DNA of 64,000 nt from NCBI GenBank assembly GCA_947491945.1, contig CANLLN010000012.1:1-64000 (forward strand), read 5' to 3'. Below are positions 7,869 through 16,726 of the stretch, in pieces. The position numbers and the translations under genes are program-made. Origin of the DNA: an uncultured Carboxylicivirga sp. Lineage in GTDB: Bacteria; Bacteroidota; Bacteroidia; Bacteroidales; Marinilabiliaceae. How positions within the stretch are numbered: the stretch's first letter is position 1; every line of letters starts with the position of its first letter. The notes beneath the pieces were generated by a model that had not been told where the DNA came from, did not search any database, and worked only from the letters and a program-made list of their open reading frames with translations.

Positions 7869-9722
7869 GTGGGAGGCATCAACAACCGTACGATACTTAT
7901 TGCCGGCATCATCATGAGCCTGGCCTTAATATTTATAGCCAAGCTATTTATTCTGCAGGTTTATGACACCTCGTATAAGTTTTCGGCCGTTAGTAACACA
8001 CGCCGTGAGGTAACCCAGTACCCATCGCGTGGCCTGGTATACGACCGCAACGGTAAGTTACTGGTTTCGAATCAGGCGGTGTACGATGTGATGGTAGTAC
8101 CCCGCGATATTGTGCCTTTCGACTCCATTGACTTCTGTCAATCACTAAACATTAGCATTGAGCAGCTGCGTGAGCGTTTTGTTCAGATGCGCAAAGACAT
8201 TCGCTCACGCAAAATATCGACCTATAAGCCCTCTGTATTCTTCAAACAGCTATCGGCCGAGCAATACGGTAACTTTCAGGAAAAACTCTACAAATTCAAG
8301 GGTTTCTTTGTTCAGGGACGTACACTGCGCAAATACGAATACCCCACAGCTGCTCATGTACTGGGCTATGTGGGAGAAATCAACGAACAACAACTAAAGG
8401 ACGATGCGTATTACACACCAGGTGACTACCTGGGCATAAGCGGTATTGAGCAAACCTATGAACACGAGCTGCGCGGCAAGAAAGGCGTGAAATACATGTT
8501 AGTTGATGTGCATGGCCGCGAAAAAGGAGCTTTTAAAGAGGGGCGGCATGACACAGCTGCCATTGCGGGTAAAAACATAACCCTTTCGCTCGATATTGAA
8601 CTACAGCAATATGGTGAACAGCTGATGCAAAATAAAGTTGGCAGTATTGTAGCAATAGAACCTGCCAGTGGCGAAATTCTCTCACTCATATCGGCACCTA
8701 ACTACGATCCCTCCCTGCTCATAGGCCGCGATCGTTCCAAAAACTTCCCGGTACTGCTTACCGATTCACTGAAGCCACTACTTAACCGGGCCGTACAGTC
8801 TTCCTACCCGCCTGGCTCTACCTTTAAAACCATCAATGCATTAATTGGGCTGCAGGAGGGCGTTTTAAAACCCTACACTACCCACGAGTGCTTTATGGGC
8901 TATTTTGCCCGTGGCCTTTCGGTGGGTTGTCACCCGCATGACTCCCCCCTCAACCTCACCCAGTCGATCCAGCACTCGTGCAATGCCTACTACTGCTACG
9001 AATTCAGAAACATACTGGACAACCCCAAATATGGTAGCATTCAGGAAAGCTTCAATGCCTGGAAGGATTACGCAGTTAAATTTGGTTTTGGCTATAAGCT
9101 GGGAGCCGATTTTCATAATGAAAGTAGGGGGTTTATACCCAATGCCGACTGGTTTGACCGTGTCTATAGAAAAAGCTGGAACTCACTAACTGTTATCTCA
9201 CTCTCCATAGGTCAGGGCGAGATATTAACAACTCCCCTCCAAATGGCCAATATGGCGGCCATGCTAGCCAACCGGGGGCAGTATTTCACGCCACACATCA
9301 TCAAAAATATTGAGGACAAATCGCTTGACGATACATTCCGGAAAATACACGATACAGGAATTGATGTGCAACACTTTGCTCCCATCGTTAATGGTATGGA
9401 ACTGGCTGTGTGGGGAGGTGCCGGTAGTACCGCACGCATTGCACAGATACCCGGCATCAGCATCTGTGGTAAAACCGGAACGGCACAAAACCCGCACGGT
9501 GATGACCACTCCATTTTTATCGCTTTTGCACCCAAGGATGATCCACAAATTGCCATTGCGGTGTATGTTGAAAACGGAGGCTTTGGTGCTACCTGGGGCG
9601 CTCCCATCGCCAGTTTGATGGTGGAGAAATATTTAAACGACACCATTCATCCGGGTCGCAAATGGATTGAGAAACGCATGTTAGAAGGAGACTTAATAAA
9701 TGCCAAACAGAAAATACAATAG
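7869..9722 (+). CDS. mrdA: Penicillin-binding protein 2, elongation transpeptidase
   Basis: A 617-residue class B PBP that cross-links peptidoglycan during side-wall growth, working with RodA. One N-terminal membrane helix (about 9-30) precedes the dimerisation/pedestal domain and the transpeptidase domain. The three active-site motifs are intact: STFK at 317-320, SCN at 370-372 and KTG at 535-537. The start is a GTG at 7869, three bases after mreD; no better ATG gives the complete membrane anchor. Its 3' end overlaps rodA by 23 bases, implying tight coupling of the synthase pair. It would be a beta-lactam target. Confidence 0.96.
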   Translation: MGGINNRTILIAGIIMSLALIFIAKLFILQVYDTSYKFSAVSNTRREVTQYPSRGLVYDRNGKLLVSNQAVYDVMVVPRDIVPFDSIDFCQSLNISIEQLRERFVQMRKDIRSRKISTYKPSVFFKQLSAEQYGNFQEKLYKFKGFFVQGRTLRKYEYPTAAHVLGYVGEINEQQLKDDAYYTPGDYLGISGIEQTYEHELRGKKGVKYMLVDVHGREKGAFKEGRHDTAAIAGKNITLSLDIELQQYGEQLMQNKVGSIVAIEPASGEILSLISAPNYDPSLLIGRDRSKNFPVLLTDSLKPLLNRAVQSSYPPGSTFKTINALIGLQEGVLKPYTTHECFMGYFARGLSVGCHPHDSPLNLTQSIQHSCNAYYCYEFRNILDNPKYGSIQESFNAWKDYAVKFGFGYKLGADFHNESRGFIPNADWFDRVYRKSWNSLTVISLSIGQGEILTTPLQMANMAAMLANRGQYFTPHIIKNIEDKSLDDTFRKIHDTGIDVQHFAPIVNGMELAVWGGAGSTARIAQIPGISICGKTGTAQNPHGDDHSIFIAFAPKDDPQIAIAVYVENGGFGATWGAPIASLMVEKYLNDTIHPGRKWIEKRMLEGDLINAKQKIQ

Positions 9723-11121
9723 AAGCATTGACTGGTTAACTGTTGGACTGTACAGCTTACTGGTTTTATTTGGCTGGCTAAATATCTACGCGGCTAATTT
9801 CAACCCCGAAAATCCGATTTTTTTCGATACGAGCCACGAATATTTTAAACAGCTTGTATGGATCGGATTCTCCCTGCTTTTTGTAGGTATGATTGTGATT
9901 ACAGACAGTAAATTCTACGTTGAGTTCTCCTACATATTTTATGGCATTACCATATTACTGCTGGTTATTGTACTTCTCTTTGGCAAGGAAATCAATGGAG
10001 CTAAATCGTGGTTCGAAATTGGCCCCATACGTTTTCAGCCGGCCGAGCTGTCCAAAATGGCCACCAACCTGGCCATTGCACGCGCACTGAGTCGCTATGG
10101 ATTCACCTTTAGCAAGACATCAAACCTATTGAAAGCGGCTTTTATTGTACTCCTGCCGATGCTGCTTATCCTTTTGCAAAACGATACAGGTTCCGCCCTT
10201 GTATACAGCGTTTTTATAATTGTTTTTTACCGCGAAGGGCTTACCGGATATGTCCTCACCTTTGGTTTTATTGCGGCTGTTGTGGCTGTTTTAACCCTGA
10301 TAGTACCCAACGCCACCATCATTGGCATCATCGTATTGGCCATATTACTCATCCTCTATTTTAAGGGTGCCCGCGCTGCTCTGCTAAAAGCCGTAATCAT
10401 TGGAGGCCTTGTGCTCGCCCCTAGCTATGCCCTGTATCGCTTTGTGCCGCTCAATATCAAAGCCGAATATGTGCTTATCCCTGCCATAGCAGGCCTTAGT
10501 ATTCACCTTTTATATACAACCCTTTCCAAGCGTTTTAATAAGTTTGTACCCACTTACCTACTCATCCTGTGGAGCGCCATTCTCCTCACCGTATCAGCTG
10601 ACTACTTCTTCGAAGATGTTTTATCGGATTACCAGCGCACGCGTATCAATGTACTGCTGGGCATTGAGCAAGATCCACTGGGTGCCGGATACAACGTTAA
10701 TCAGTCAAAAATTGCCATTGGGTCGGGCGGCTTGTATGGTAAGGGTTACCTGCAGGGTACACAAACAAAATTTAACTTTGTTCCCGAGCAAAGCACCGAC
10801 TTTATCTACTGTACAGTGGGTGAAGAATGGGGCTTTATAGGATCTACGTCCGTAGTACTCCTGTTTGTCTTCCTGCTGCTTCGCTTGCTATACCTCGCCG
10901 AGAAGCAACACTCTACCTTCAGCCGCGTGTATGGCTATGGAGTGGCCGCCATTTTCTTCTTTCACTTTGCCATTAACATTGGCATGACCATAGGGCTGGC
11001 ACCCGTAATTGGTATCCCACTTCCCTTCTTCAGCTATGGTGGCTCATCACTCTGGGGTTTTACACTGCTCTTGTTTATCTTTTTAAAGCTGGATATGAAC
11101 CGGGCAGAACTAATACGATAA
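9700..11121 (+). CDS. rodA: Peptidoglycan polymerase RodA (SEDS family)
   Basis: A 473-residue polytopic inner-membrane glycosyltransferase that polymerises lipid II during elongation. The conserved SEDS elements are visible: GINGAKSW-like EINGAKSWFEIGPIRFQPAEL near residue 100, NDTGSALV, the FVPEQSTDFIYCTVGEEWGF loop and the C-terminal PFFSYGGSS. It is longer than the roughly 370-residue proteobacterial RodA because of extra membrane sequence in the middle (about residues 200-270), which I believe is common in this phylum. It overlaps PBP2 by 23 bases and ends the operon. Confidence 0.95.
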   Translation: MPNRKYNRSIDWLTVGLYSLLVLFGWLNIYAANFNPENPIFFDTSHEYFKQLVWIGFSLLFVGMIVITDSKFYVEFSYIFYGITILLLVIVLLFGKEINGAKSWFEIGPIRFQPAELSKMATNLAIARALSRYGFTFSKTSNLLKAAFIVLLPMLLILLQNDTGSALVYSVFIIVFYREGLTGYVLTFGFIAAVVAVLTLIVPNATIIGIIVLAILLILYFKGARAALLKAVIIGGLVLAPSYALYRFVPLNIKAEYVLIPAIAGLSIHLLYTTLSKRFNKFVPTYLLILWSAILLTVSADYFFEDVLSDYQRTRINVLLGIEQDPLGAGYNVNQSKIAIGSGGLYGKGYLQGTQTKFNFVPEQSTDFIYCTVGEEWGFIGSTSVVLLFVFLLLRLLYLAEKQHSTFSRVYGYGVAAIFFFHFAINIGMTIGLAPVIGIPLPFFSYGGSSLWGFTLLLFIFLKLDMNRAELIR

Positions 11122-11228
11122 AAAAATCATTAATACTGGCAGCATTTTTGCATGCCACAATGCCCAACAGGCCTTACCTCCTTGATTATCTTGTCCTTCA
11201 AGGGCTACAACCTGGACGCTGAGAAGTT

Positions 11229-11258
11229 TTGATTTGTCATTTTTTTTCAATACTTTTG
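11229..11258 (+). promoter_or_regulatory. Promoter upstream of the KamA-family gene (TTG-N19-TAnnTTTG)
   Basis: TTG at 11229-11231, 19 bases, then TACTTTTG at 11251-11258: a full consensus match. The predicted transcript begins about 150 bases before the KamA-like start and just before a 23-codon reading frame (11273-11344). Confidence 0.65.
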
Positions 11259-11272
11259 CCGCCCATCAATTT

Positions 11273-11344
11273 ATGAAAGTTGATTCACCCAAAATTCTCG
11301 GTCATGTTGCTGTGGGAATGGGAGTTAGCAACACTCTACAATGA
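11273..11344 (+). other. Possible 23-codon leader ORF or gene remnant
   Basis: An ATG at 11273 lies 14 bases after the -7 box, the usual spacing for a first gene, and opens a 23-codon frame ending in TGA at 11342-11344 (MKVDSPKILGHVAVGMG...). It could be a leader peptide, the remains of a broken gene, or chance. The peptide is not recognisable to me. Confidence 0.3.
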
Positions 11345-11416
11345 CCTATTTTGGACTATTAATCACTCGGTTTTGCAAGCCCAATGCCTAATCGGAAATA
11401 AAAATGGAGATTGCTT

Positions 11417-12721
11417 ATGAAGTATAAAATTTATGCACTGCACAACTATCGGGAAATTCCACAAATTCAATCACTTACTGACGAGGACATCTTTAACATC
11501 GAAGTAGTAGGAAACGTTTTACCTTTTAAAACAAACAGCTACGTTGTTGATGAGTTAATAGACTGGGAAAACTACAAAGAAGACCCCATCTTTATCCTCA
11601 ACTTTCCTCAGAAAGGCATGCTGGAAGAAGAAGATTTCAACCAGATGGCCAAAATCATCAGAAGCGGTGCCGATAAAGCAGTCATAAAGAAAGAAGCTAA
11701 TAAGATACGGGAGAAACTAAACCCTCACCCCGCCGGACAGATGGAATACAATGTGCCTGAGCTCAATGGCGTTAAGCTAACGGGCGTGCAGCATAAGTAC
11801 GACGAAACCATGCTGTTCTTCCCCGCCCAGGGACAAACCTGCCATGCCTATTGCACTTTCTGTTTTCGCTGGCCACAATTTACCAACATGGACGAAATGA
11901 AGTTTGCCATGAAGGAGATTGATTATGTCATTGAATACCTGCGTGCCCATCCTGAAATTACCGACCTGCTTATCACCGGTGGCGACCCCATGATTATGAA
12001 GGGGAAAATGCTCGACACCTATCTGAGTGCGTTGATAGCAGCCGATATACCCCATTTGAAAAATATTCGTATTGGCTCAAAAACCTTAGGCTTCTGGCCC
12101 TATCGTTATCTGACCGATGCCGATGCCGAAGAAGTACTGGGAGCCTTTAAGAAGGTAACTGATGCCGGTATCACACTGGCCTTTATGGCTCACTTTAACC
12201 ACTACCGTGAGCTAGAGACGGAAGCGGTGCAGCAGGCTATCAAAAAAATTAAAGCAACGGGAGCACAGATACGTACTCAGTCACCGTTATTGAATAATAT
12301 AAATGCGAAGCCCGAAATTTGGTCCACCATGTGGCAAAAACAGGTGAGTCTGGGACTTATTCCTTACTATATGTTTATTGCCCGCGATACAGGAGCCCAA
12401 AAATATTTTGGCGTATCGCTGGTAGATGCGTGGGAAATTTTCCGCAAGGCCTACCGCAAGGTAAGTGGTATCTGCCGTACGGTACGTGGCCCAAGCATGT
12501 CGTGTACACCCGGTAAAGTGCGCATAGTAGGTGTTACCGAAATTAAAGGCGAAAAGGCCTTTGCCCTTGAATTTATTCAGGGTCGCGACACCAACTGGGT
12601 AGCACGTCCCTTCTTTGCACAATACGATGAAAATGCCTTGTGGATGGACGATCTGAAGCCGGCCTTTGGCAACGATGAATTCTTCTTTGAGCAAGAGTTC
12701 TCCGATATGTTTTTAAAGTAA
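11417..12721 (+). CDS. KamA-family radical SAM protein (lysine 2,3-aminomutase-like)
   Basis: A 434-residue member of the radical SAM/PLP aminomutase family. The [4Fe-4S]-S-adenosylmethionine motif is CHAYCTFC (Cys142, 146, 149), followed by TGGDPMIM at about 188-194 and RTQSPLLNNIN at about 286-296, both family hallmarks. The region that in lysine 2,3-aminomutase supplies the PLP lysine is represented by SCTPGK (Lys367), but without the Asp-Ala-Pro-Gly-Gly-Gly-Gly context, and the Cys-motif neighbourhood (CFRWPQF) also differs from the CTRRRF form. I therefore do not assign lysine as substrate. The start is the ATG at 11417; the TTG six bases earlier is less likely. It is monocistronic, with a terminator after it. 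Confidence 0.82.
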   Translation: MKYKIYALHNYREIPQIQSLTDEDIFNIEVVGNVLPFKTNSYVVDELIDWENYKEDPIFILNFPQKGMLEEEDFNQMAKIIRSGADKAVIKKEANKIREKLNPHPAGQMEYNVPELNGVKLTGVQHKYDETMLFFPAQGQTCHAYCTFCFRWPQFTNMDEMKFAMKEIDYVIEYLRAHPEITDLLITGGDPMIMKGKMLDTYLSALIAADIPHLKNIRIGSKTLGFWPYRYLTDADAEEVLGAFKKVTDAGITLAFMAHFNHYRELETEAVQQAIKKIKATGAQIRTQSPLLNNINAKPEIWSTMWQKQVSLGLIPYYMFIARDTGAQKYFGVSLVDAWEIFRKAYRKVSGICRTVRGPSMSCTPGKVRIVGVTEIKGEKAFALEFIQGRDTNWVARPFFAQYDENALWMDDLKPAFGNDEFFFEQEFSDMFLK

Positions 12722-12741
12722 AAGCTATTAACGAATAACAG

Positions 12742-12775
12742 AAGGCAGTACCTGTTAGCAGGTTCTGCCTTTTTT
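12742..12775 (+). terminator. Intrinsic terminator after the KamA-family gene
   Basis: AAGGCAG-TA-CCTG pairs with CAGG-TT-CTGCCTT around TTAG, with a TA/TT internal mismatch, and a run of six T follows. Confidence 0.75.
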
Positions 12776-12787
12776 AGTATCCTACCC

Positions 12788-13363
12788 ATGCTGACACCCT
12801 TATTTGAAGATTTAGAATTTATTGGACGCGACTTTACTCAAGAGCGATTGCCAAAAGGCGAATACGATAATTGCCTTTTTAAGAATTGTTCGTTCATGAG
12901 CACCGATCTAAGCCACAATCAATTTACAGAGTGCCGCTTTGAAAATTGCGATTTAAGCAATGCCATATTGACACATGCCCTATTGCGCGATGTGTATTTT
13001 AAAGGCTGCAAACTGCTGGGCATACAGTTTAGCGATTGCAACACCCTCTTCTTCTCACCTCGCTTTGAAAGCTGCCAACTGAGGCTGGCTTCATTTTACA
13101 GATGTGCATTAAAAAAAACCTCCTTTATTAATTGTCAGCTTGAAGAAGTGGATTTTGCAGAAGCCGACCTGCGCAAAGCCCGACTGGACAACTGCGATTT
13201 GACCCAGGCGCTGTTTGATGGCACCAACCTGGAGGGCGCCGATTTATCATCAGCCTATCATTTCAGCATCGATCCGGAGCGTAACAAGCTAAAAAAAGCA
13301 CGGTTTTCGGCCGATCAGCTAGCTGGCTTACTACAAAAGTATCAGATCATCATCAACAGGTAA
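12788..13363 (+). CDS. Pentapeptide-repeat protein
   Basis: A 191-residue protein built almost entirely of pentapeptide repeats of the A(D/N)(L/F)xx type, such as CRFENCDLSNAILTHALL and ADLRKARLDNCDLTQALF, which fold into a right-handed quadrilateral beta-helix. Cysteine is frequent at the repeat positions. Some relatives (Qnr, McbG) protect DNA gyrase, but most are uncharacterised, and nothing here assigns a target. It has no signal peptide, so it is probably cytosolic. It stands alone between a terminator and the EamA gene. Confidence 0.88.
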   Translation: MLTPLFEDLEFIGRDFTQERLPKGEYDNCLFKNCSFMSTDLSHNQFTECRFENCDLSNAILTHALLRDVYFKGCKLLGIQFSDCNTLFFSPRFESCQLRLASFYRCALKKTSFINCQLEEVDFAEADLRKARLDNCDLTQALFDGTNLEGADLSSAYHFSIDPERNKLKKARFSADQLAGLLQKYQIIINR

Positions 13364-13403
13364 AAAGCTAATTTTGGTCGCTTAATACCAAACGACTTTT
13401 TCC

Positions 13404-13411
13404 TACCTTTG
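13404..13411 (+). promoter_or_regulatory. -7 box upstream of the EamA transporter
   Basis: TACCTTTG at 13404-13411 lies 21 bases before the ATG at 13433. I see no TTG at the expected -33 distance. Confidence 0.45.
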
Positions 13412-13432
13412 CGCTCACTTTAATCGAGCACT

Positions 13433-14356
13433 ATGTCGGAACGCTTTAGGGTATTGATAAGTTTACTGTTGGCGATGATATGCTGGGCTTTTTCTTTCGT
13501 TTGGATTAAGCAGGCATTCCTTTCTTTTACGCCGCTTACGATTCTGGTGCTACGCCTGATTATCAGCGCAGCACTGCTGGCCAGTATCCTAAAATTTTTA
13601 AAGCAACTCAAGCCCATACAAAAGCAAGACTTTAAATGGTTTGTTCTACTGGCATTTTTTGAACCCTTTCTCTATTTTCTGGGCGAAAGCTTTGGTCTGG
13701 AATTAGTACCATCCACTGTGGGAGCCGTAATCGTGTCAACCATTCCACTGTTTGCCCCCATCACAGACCGGCTTTTCTTTAAAAGTCGCATTGGCTGGCC
13801 CAACCTACTGGGCATCCTGGTTTCCTTTACGGGTGTACTCCTCATCATTATTAAAGAAGACCTTAGCCTTGCGGCCCCTCTCAAAGGTGTTTTACTGATG
13901 TTTGTGGCTGTTTTTTCAACCATGGGCTACTCCATAGTGCTTAAAAAAATACCCGCCGGTTATAATGCGGTAAGTATTATAACCTACCAAAATACCATTG
14001 GCATTTTTTACTTCCTGCCCTTATTTTTATATTTTGATGCACCGGATCTGAGCACCCTGCAAATTCACGACGAAGCACTGGTGGCTGTGTTACTGTTGGC
14101 TATTTTTGGCTCGTCACTGGCCTTTATATTTTTCACCTACGGCATACGGAAGATCGGCATAACGAAAGCCAATGTTTTTGTAAATCTAATTCCGGTATTT
14201 ACCGCTATTATTGCCTGGTATGTATTGGGCGATGCGTTAACCTTACAAATCATGATTGGCATTGCCTTTGTAATTGGCGGCCTGTTTATTTCACAAATAA
14301 AAATTAATCAACGTGGCATTCGACAGAGAAGAACTGAAGCAGAAGGCGCAAAATAA
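13433..14356 (+). CDS. EamA/DMT-family transporter
   Basis: A 307-residue inner-membrane protein with about ten hydrophobic helices arranged as two EamA repeats (about 7-140 and 150-290). The conserved WAFSFVWIKQAF in helix 1, and the GSSLAFIFFTYGI and AWYVLGDALT segments of the second repeat, are typical of the drug/metabolite exporter superfamily. The substrate cannot be read from sequence; characterised relatives export amino acids, metabolites or drugs. Its last 44 bases overlap the cysteine-cluster gene that follows, so the two are probably cotranscribed. Confidence 0.9.
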   Translation: MSERFRVLISLLLAMICWAFSFVWIKQAFLSFTPLTILVLRLIISAALLASILKFLKQLKPIQKQDFKWFVLLAFFEPFLYFLGESFGLELVPSTVGAVIVSTIPLFAPITDRLFFKSRIGWPNLLGILVSFTGVLLIIIKEDLSLAAPLKGVLLMFVAVFSTMGYSIVLKKIPAGYNAVSIITYQNTIGIFYFLPLFLYFDAPDLSTLQIHDEALVAVLLLAIFGSSLAFIFFTYGIRKIGITKANVFVNLIPVFTAIIAWYVLGDALTLQIMIGIAFVIGGLFISQIKINQRGIRQRRTEAEGAK

Positions 14357-14807
14357 AGCAAAAGAAAATAAGGCCTTTTTAGCGAAGCTGAAAAAGAAAC
14401 GCCCCAAGTCGCTGGATGAAGAAGCTCAGCAACTGCACCACGAAGTATTTAGCTACACCGACTGCCTAGGGTGTGCCAACTGCTGTAAATCCATAAGCCC
14501 AATCGTTACCAATCGCGATGTTGACCGCCTTGCCAACCACTTGCGCCTGCGCCCGCGTGAAGTTATTGAGCAATACCTGGTGCTGGATGACGACAACGAC
14601 TACATATTCAGAGAGACCCCCTGCCCTTTTCTAATGCCCGATAATTACTGCATGGTATATAGCGCTCGTCCGCGGGCCTGCCGCGAATATCCGCATACTG
14701 ACCGCAAGCGCCTCTATCAGATCACCACCCTAACCTACAAAAATACCTTCATCTGCCCTGCCGCTTTTGATGTGGTGGAAGGGCTAAAACCGATATTTGA
14801 CAAATGA
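14313..14807 (+). CDS. YkgJ-family cysteine-cluster protein (copy 1)
   Basis: A 164-residue protein of the YkgJ type, annotated in this family as zinc- or iron-chelating. The first cluster CxxCxxCC appears as CLGCANCC at about 51-58; the second part is TPCPFLMPDNYC followed by ARPRACREYP. A lysine-rich N-terminus precedes the metal domain. The start is a GTG inside the 3' end of the EamA gene (44-base overlap); I see no in-frame ATG that preserves the first cluster. The molecular role of the family is poorly known. Two more members lie within 5.5 kb. Confidence 0.82.
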   Translation: MAFDREELKQKAQNKAKENKAFLAKLKKKRPKSLDEEAQQLHHEVFSYTDCLGCANCCKSISPIVTNRDVDRLANHLRLRPREVIEQYLVLDDDNDYIFRETPCPFLMPDNYCMVYSARPRACREYPHTDRKRLYQITTLTYKNTFICPAAFDVVEGLKPIFDK

Positions 14808-14855
14808 TTTTGTTTCAAACACTATTTTAATATTTTTACCGTTTATGTACTTACG

Positions 14856-15884
14856 ATGAAGGGACGGATAAGCATACTTTTAATTGCTTTTGCAATATTT
14901 ACAAACGTTATTACCAGGGCACAGCAGGCCGGTGAGCACACCTATGATTTTCTGAACCTGACTAATTCGGCACGCGTGGCAGCCCTGGGTGGCAATCAGG
15001 TGGGCATGAATCACGGCGATCTCAGCCTGATGTTTCACAACCCCGCTAACCTATCGCAAGAATTGCACAATAGCCTTTGTTTTAACTACGTACCTTACAT
15101 CAGCGATATTAAAATGACCTACGCCGCCTATGGCCATCATATCCAATCGGTAGGCACTTTTGGCATTAGTGTGCATGCCGTTAATTATGGCTCGTTTGAT
15201 CGAGCCGATGAAAATGGAAACCTGAATGGCACCTTTTCGGCAACCGAATATGCCATTAGCATTAACTACACAAAAACACTTTCGCCCAAATGGCGGGCCG
15301 GCATTGCCATAAAACCCATCATATCCAACTTGGAGCAATACAATTCTTTTGGCCTGGCCACCGATATTGGTCTTTTGTACAACTCAGATAACAAACTGTT
15401 CTCGGCCGGTATCACCCTTAAAAATGCGGGGGCACAAATAAGCAGCTACAACGATACCCACGAGCCACTGCCCACCGATTTGCAGATTGGGTTCAGCAAA
15501 AAGCTGGCCCACGCTCCCTTTCGCCTGTCAATAACAGCTCAGGATTTATTTGACTGGGATATGAAATACAAAGTGAGCGATGGTAACAACGAAACGATTG
15601 AAGGAAAAGGTAATAATGGCAACTCCTTCGATCAATTAATGCGCCACATTAACGTGGGTGTGGAATTGCTCCCCTCCGATAATTTTTATGTGGGTGTGGG
15701 CTACAACCACAGGCGTCGCAAAGAACTGGGCGTAAGTGAAAAAATGTCAACCAGCGGCTTCTCCTGGGGCTTTGGTTTTCGCGTTTATAAGTTTCATTTC
15801 GCTTATGGCTCGGCCCGTTATCATCTGGGGGGCGCCTCTAACCATTTCAGCATTTCCACTAATTTCTCGGACTTTAGGCGCTAA
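14856..15884 (+). CDS. porQ: Type IX secretion system protein PorQ
   Basis: A 342-residue outer-membrane beta-barrel of the PorV/PorQ (FadL-like) group. A signal peptide is visible (cleavage near residue 22, ITRAQQ), and the mature N-terminus YDFLNLTNSARVAALGGNQ is the signature of PorQ. The rest alternates in beta-strand fashion and ends with a C-terminal strand rich in aromatic and Ser residues. PorQ takes part in the type IX secretion system that carries CTD-tagged proteins across the outer membrane in Bacteroidota. No other por genes are close, which is normal since T9SS genes are scattered. Confidence 0.88.
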   Translation: MKGRISILLIAFAIFTNVITRAQQAGEHTYDFLNLTNSARVAALGGNQVGMNHGDLSLMFHNPANLSQELHNSLCFNYVPYISDIKMTYAAYGHHIQSVGTFGISVHAVNYGSFDRADENGNLNGTFSATEYAISINYTKTLSPKWRAGIAIKPIISNLEQYNSFGLATDIGLLYNSDNKLFSAGITLKNAGAQISSYNDTHEPLPTDLQIGFSKKLAHAPFRLSITAQDLFDWDMKYKVSDGNNETIEGKGNNGNSFDQLMRHINVGVELLPSDNFYVGVGYNHRRRKELGVSEKMSTSGFSWGFGFRVYKFHFAYGSARYHLGGASNHFSISTNFSDFRR

Positions 15885-16023
15885 TAACTCACGGCTGCGG
15901 ATCCCAAGGATCTCTTAGCTCCAGCAAAAATCCACTGATTCAACTATTTGATTTACTGGATAAATCAGACACAAACCCTTCGGCTATAACAAAATCAATG
16001 CTAGCACAATTACATTTTTTATT

Positions 16024-16031
16024 TATTTTTG
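16024..16031 (+). promoter_or_regulatory. -7 box upstream of the 160-residue hypothetical gene
   Basis: TATTTTTG at 16024-16031 precedes the ATG at 16064 by 32 bases, in an A+T-rich gap. Confidence 0.4.
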
Positions 16032-16063
16032 TTTATATTATCGGATCCTAATTACGCATTGAT

Positions 16064-16546
16064 ATGGCCAAACTAATAGTGCAAATTCCGGACGAGAAAG
16101 CAGATTTCATCATTGAACTGTTTAAGCAACTTAATTTTGTACAATACGAAATTGATGAGCCCACCAAGGTGGAGAAAAACCCACCGAAGAAAGCGGATGA
16201 GCCTGCCGAAGCTAAAGAAGACAGTCTTAACGACCGCTTTTCACAACTGAGCGAACTGCGCAACACCATTAACAACTTGCAACAAGGCAGACGGCAAAGT
16301 GCTGAACCCGCACCTACTGCTCTGTTTCGCTTTCCTCATGGTACCGAGCTGAGCGCTGTTAAAATAACTTCGCAGCACCACCTGCTTACCACCATCGAAA
16401 GCTACTTCAGAACGAACATACAGAAATTACGTTTTGAAGCTCTTACAACTCCTGATAAGTATCCAATGGATAAGTATATAGTTTATATTACGTTGTCGGA
16501 TAATTCGGAGCTAAAAGCAGGTTATTGCAGCGCTAAACTCGGCTAG
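16064..16546 (+). CDS. Hypothetical protein, two folded ends joined by a charged linker
   Basis: Not recognised. The 160-residue product has no signal peptide or membrane segment. Residues 1-35 (MAKLIVQIPDEKADFIIELF...) look like a small alpha/beta unit resembling the N-termini seen on short antitoxin-like proteins; residues 36-60 form a Lys/Glu/Pro/Ala-rich linker; residues about 65-90 may be a short helix; residues about 100-160 (FRFPHGTELSAVKI ... KYIVYITLSDNSELKAGY) look like a compact beta-rich domain. It has its own -7 box and no operon partner. A toxin-antitoxin link is only a thought, as no toxin gene is adjacent. Confidence 0.65.
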   Translation: MAKLIVQIPDEKADFIIELFKQLNFVQYEIDEPTKVEKNPPKKADEPAEAKEDSLNDRFSQLSELRNTINNLQQGRRQSAEPAPTALFRFPHGTELSAVKITSQHHLLTTIESYFRTNIQKLRFEALTTPDKYPMDKYIVYITLSDNSELKAGYCSAKLG

Positions 16547-16726
16547 TAACATCCCAAAAATACATTGGCGCTTCCCTGTTCCTATTCTAACGAGCAGTTA
16601 AGAAATCAGCGCCTGTATTACGGCACCCAAAAACGAAAAAATAGAGTGAATCAAACTTAACAACAGTGCCAACCCACTATAATGACCTTATTATGCACTG
16701 AGTTAAAAACTTACTTCAAAGCCTGA

